Part shown: piece after piece, positions 56,601 to 59,600 of the stretch
How positions within the stretch are numbered: position 1 is the stretch's first letter
Layout: the number at the start of each line of letters is the position of its first letter
Source: Schistosoma haematobium
Lineage: Eukaryota; Platyhelminthes; Trematoda; Strigeidida; Schistosomatidae
Length of the DNA: 64,000 bases
Assembly: GCF_000699445.3 (NCBI RefSeq)
Contig: NC_067197.1
Location: 2,300,152 to 2,364,151 of the forward strand
Direction of reading: 5' to 3'
Position numbers and translations under genes: made by a program
Notes under the pieces: generated by a model
Databases searched by the model: none
What the model was told of the DNA's origin: nothing
The model's input: only the letters and a program-made list of their open reading frames with translations

Positions 56601-59600
56601 TTCTCTAAAGTACGTGATGATGATGTTTTGGATGATGATGAAATTGTTTATTTGACCTGCGACTTGGACATAAGTGTCTAATCTGTTAACCAACATTACT
56701 GATGAGGAGTTCCATACTAAGAAGAAACTGCCATCAAGTGTTTCCACGTTTTCAATAAACGGTCTAACATTGATCAATTCATGATCTCAACGTAAACTTA
56801 ACAATCTACATAACCTTATACTATTAATTATAATATGCTCACTAGTGACTAACTTCGAGTGGTCATTCGCTGGGTTCTAATCAGAAGCCATGACTAGTGG
56901 AGCTAATCTGTATCGAATGTGAGGCTTAATTCACTTCATATTGTTTTATTTGAATCTTCCCATTGATGTTTTTGGACTGAAATTGATCAGTCTCTTATTG
57001 GCATATGTGCATACTGTGCGTATGCCTCGATATTGCCTTAATTTACAAGCATTATAAGCAAAGATGGATAGTGGCTAGCAGTGGAATCCAGTTTGACGCG
57101 CGTTTCGTCCTGTTTGGGACTCGTCAGCTGGCTATCAGGACTCAGTAGCTAAGTGGATAACGCGATGGCGTTTGAAGCGAACGGTACTGAGTTCGAGTCC
57201 CAGAGTGAACATGAACTCTGAGATGCAGGTACATCCAGCTGACGAGTCCCGAACAGGACGAAACGCGCGTCCTGGATTCCACTGCTAGCCACTATCCATC
57301 TTTGCTTAGAATGTGAGGCTGTTACCTACGGTAAAGAATACTATTATTTATATTGTATTATATGTATTATGAACTAACCTTTTTGACATGTATCAAAACG
57401 TTTCCCACTGTATATATCATAAATATATTCACCTTCAGAACATCTTAGAAAGGAAATGAAATGAATTACATTATTACGTAATCATCAAGTTGGAAATTTC
57501 AAGAAAGAATCATATTACAATAGAATTCTGGAATAGAAAGATCATTCAGTCAAATACAAATATGATTTACATTTGATGATCATTGTTAATCTTGATGTTT
57601 AACCTTAATCCTTGAATACGGGCTGAATAAAATAGATAAGCTTAGGTTTAATGCTGTTTAACATTAATCAATAAAGCTTATCTGTAAAGATCACGTCGAT
57701 AATCCTTTATATGAGATTCAATTCAGATTATTTATGAAGCAGATTAGTAACCATATTGAGATTTGATTCATATAATTGAATCAATAATGTTTACTACTAC
57801 TCTGTGGAACAACTAATATCACATATCGATTACTTATGTATATAAATGTTCACCTTGGAAACTAAATTCCATATAAAAAGACATTTCAGAGAGGTCATCA
57901 TCTAACTGAACTATACATTGGAACTGGGTTTTTTTTTATTGTCTATAGCCTTTTTATACATTGGATTTGATGATCAGAATCATTTGGACTGTTACCAGTT
58001 TCCATACTCTATTATAACTAATAATAAAATGTTAGTAGGAACTCATGACTGTTGTATTTCATAAATACAGAGATGCATAAATGACAACAGTAGCTGATAA
58101 ATATTCCTAAGTCTTGAATGAACTAAAGATGAAACTATAGATTTCATCGTAAAGATCTTTAAGTAATTCACTTGTTTTGAGATCTAACGGTTCTGAATGT
58201 AATCTCAAATAGAGTATCCATTGAAGATTGTTAGGAAGTTGTATACTTGGTAAATAGAGTTGTCTACTGCTCCACGGTTTTTAGTGGTACTTAAAATGAA
58301 GTCAGTTCATAATGACTACCATCTGTATAAACAAAAGGAAGATTACATTGGTTGAAGTCACGAGTCAATTAAAGCTAGATCACCATGGAAAACCTGGAAG
58401 CACTGGACGGCCGTTTCGTCCTAGTATGGGACTCCTCAGCAGAAAAAAGATTAGTTTTTTTTTAAAGAAAACCTATTGGACTCGAAAAATATGACTGTCT
58501 TAACTAGTTATGTTTTATTACATTTATCTCAGTATAATTCACGTTTAAAACATTTTCAACAAAATCCTTTAACTTACTCTTTACATTTATCACCTAAACA
58601 ACCTCCACATTGAACATCTTCACCAAGAGGTTCTAAACGAATAACCGTTTGTTTTGATAGATCAGTACAACCCTAAGAAATAAAGGTATAATTTAAGAAT
58701 CTATACACTTGAAGATAGACATCTACAACGATAGATAATATTATTATTCAAATTCTATTACAGAGAAATCAGTACTGAAAATGTGGAAAGTTATCTAGGC
58801 TACTTGTTCCTGCCATCTTGATATCTCAACATGTTATCTGTTTCCTGGTTTGTTCTAACACATCATTAGGCCTATTAGTCTCATAACCTAGTCAGGAACG
58901 TTTGTGAAAAGATCACAACTTTTCGCTACAAAAGTTACAATTGCAGCCCTAAACAACAATGAGAAGATATAAGTAAACAATACCAAGTGAATTTGAACTT
59001 CACCCCATTGTACAAGAAGGTGTCTATTGAGACAAAAGAGTTCAATCAGAGACATCGTGATTGTTTGTAATATACATAGAATAGAATATACATGAATCAG
59101 ATGTCGATTCCTAAACTGCTAACATCTAATTAGTGATCACTCAATACATTATCGTCTGGATAGATGAAGAAACAACAGAAAGAAAGTTGTTGAAATACTT
59201 TGCTCCAAGAATTCAATATTGTACCAAAAAAATATAATATTGAATGAAGCTAATAGTAATAACAACAGTCAGTCAGTCAGTAACAACGTAGAACTACGTA
59301 CGTGCGTACATCAGTTCGAGTTACCGCAGCACATTAGCGCAGAGATGCAGTGGTCGATTCAAATCCCGTAGTGGTAGATATAGTAATCATTTAAAGCATA
59401 ATCTTATTAAACAACACATCTTTAGCACGATAGTGGCTAGTAACGGAATCTATTTTCACGCGTGTTTTGTCCTATTTGGGACTCGTCGTCAGCTAGATGA
59501 ACCTGTATCTCAGAGTTGGTGTCCATTCCAAGACTCGAACCCAGTATCATTCGCTTCAAACACCATCCTATTATCCACTTAGCTACTGAGTCCTAATAGA

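Larger units (their letters stand above)
56915..57320. mobile_element. Family C retroposon, inverted with two ribozymes and target-site duplication
   Basis: TSD GAATGTGAGGCT at 56915-56926 and 57309-57320. 56927-57131 is reverse family C to the ribozyme (57086-57131). It switches at about 57132 to the forward tRNA-like region (TAGCTAAGTGGATAAC ... GAGTTCGAGTCCCAG) and an intact ribozyme (57233-57277), ending ATCTTTGCTTA. The TSD shows the inverted structure entered as one piece. Confidence 0.9.
56690..57345 (+). mobile_element. Family A retroposon interrupted by family C
   Basis: 56690-56926 is forward family A (ribozyme side, tail, next-unit body up to GTGGAGCTAATCTGTATCG). 57309-57345 resumes family A (CTGTTACCTACGG, compare GTATCTACCTCAG). 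The hammerhead here is decayed. Confidence 0.68.
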
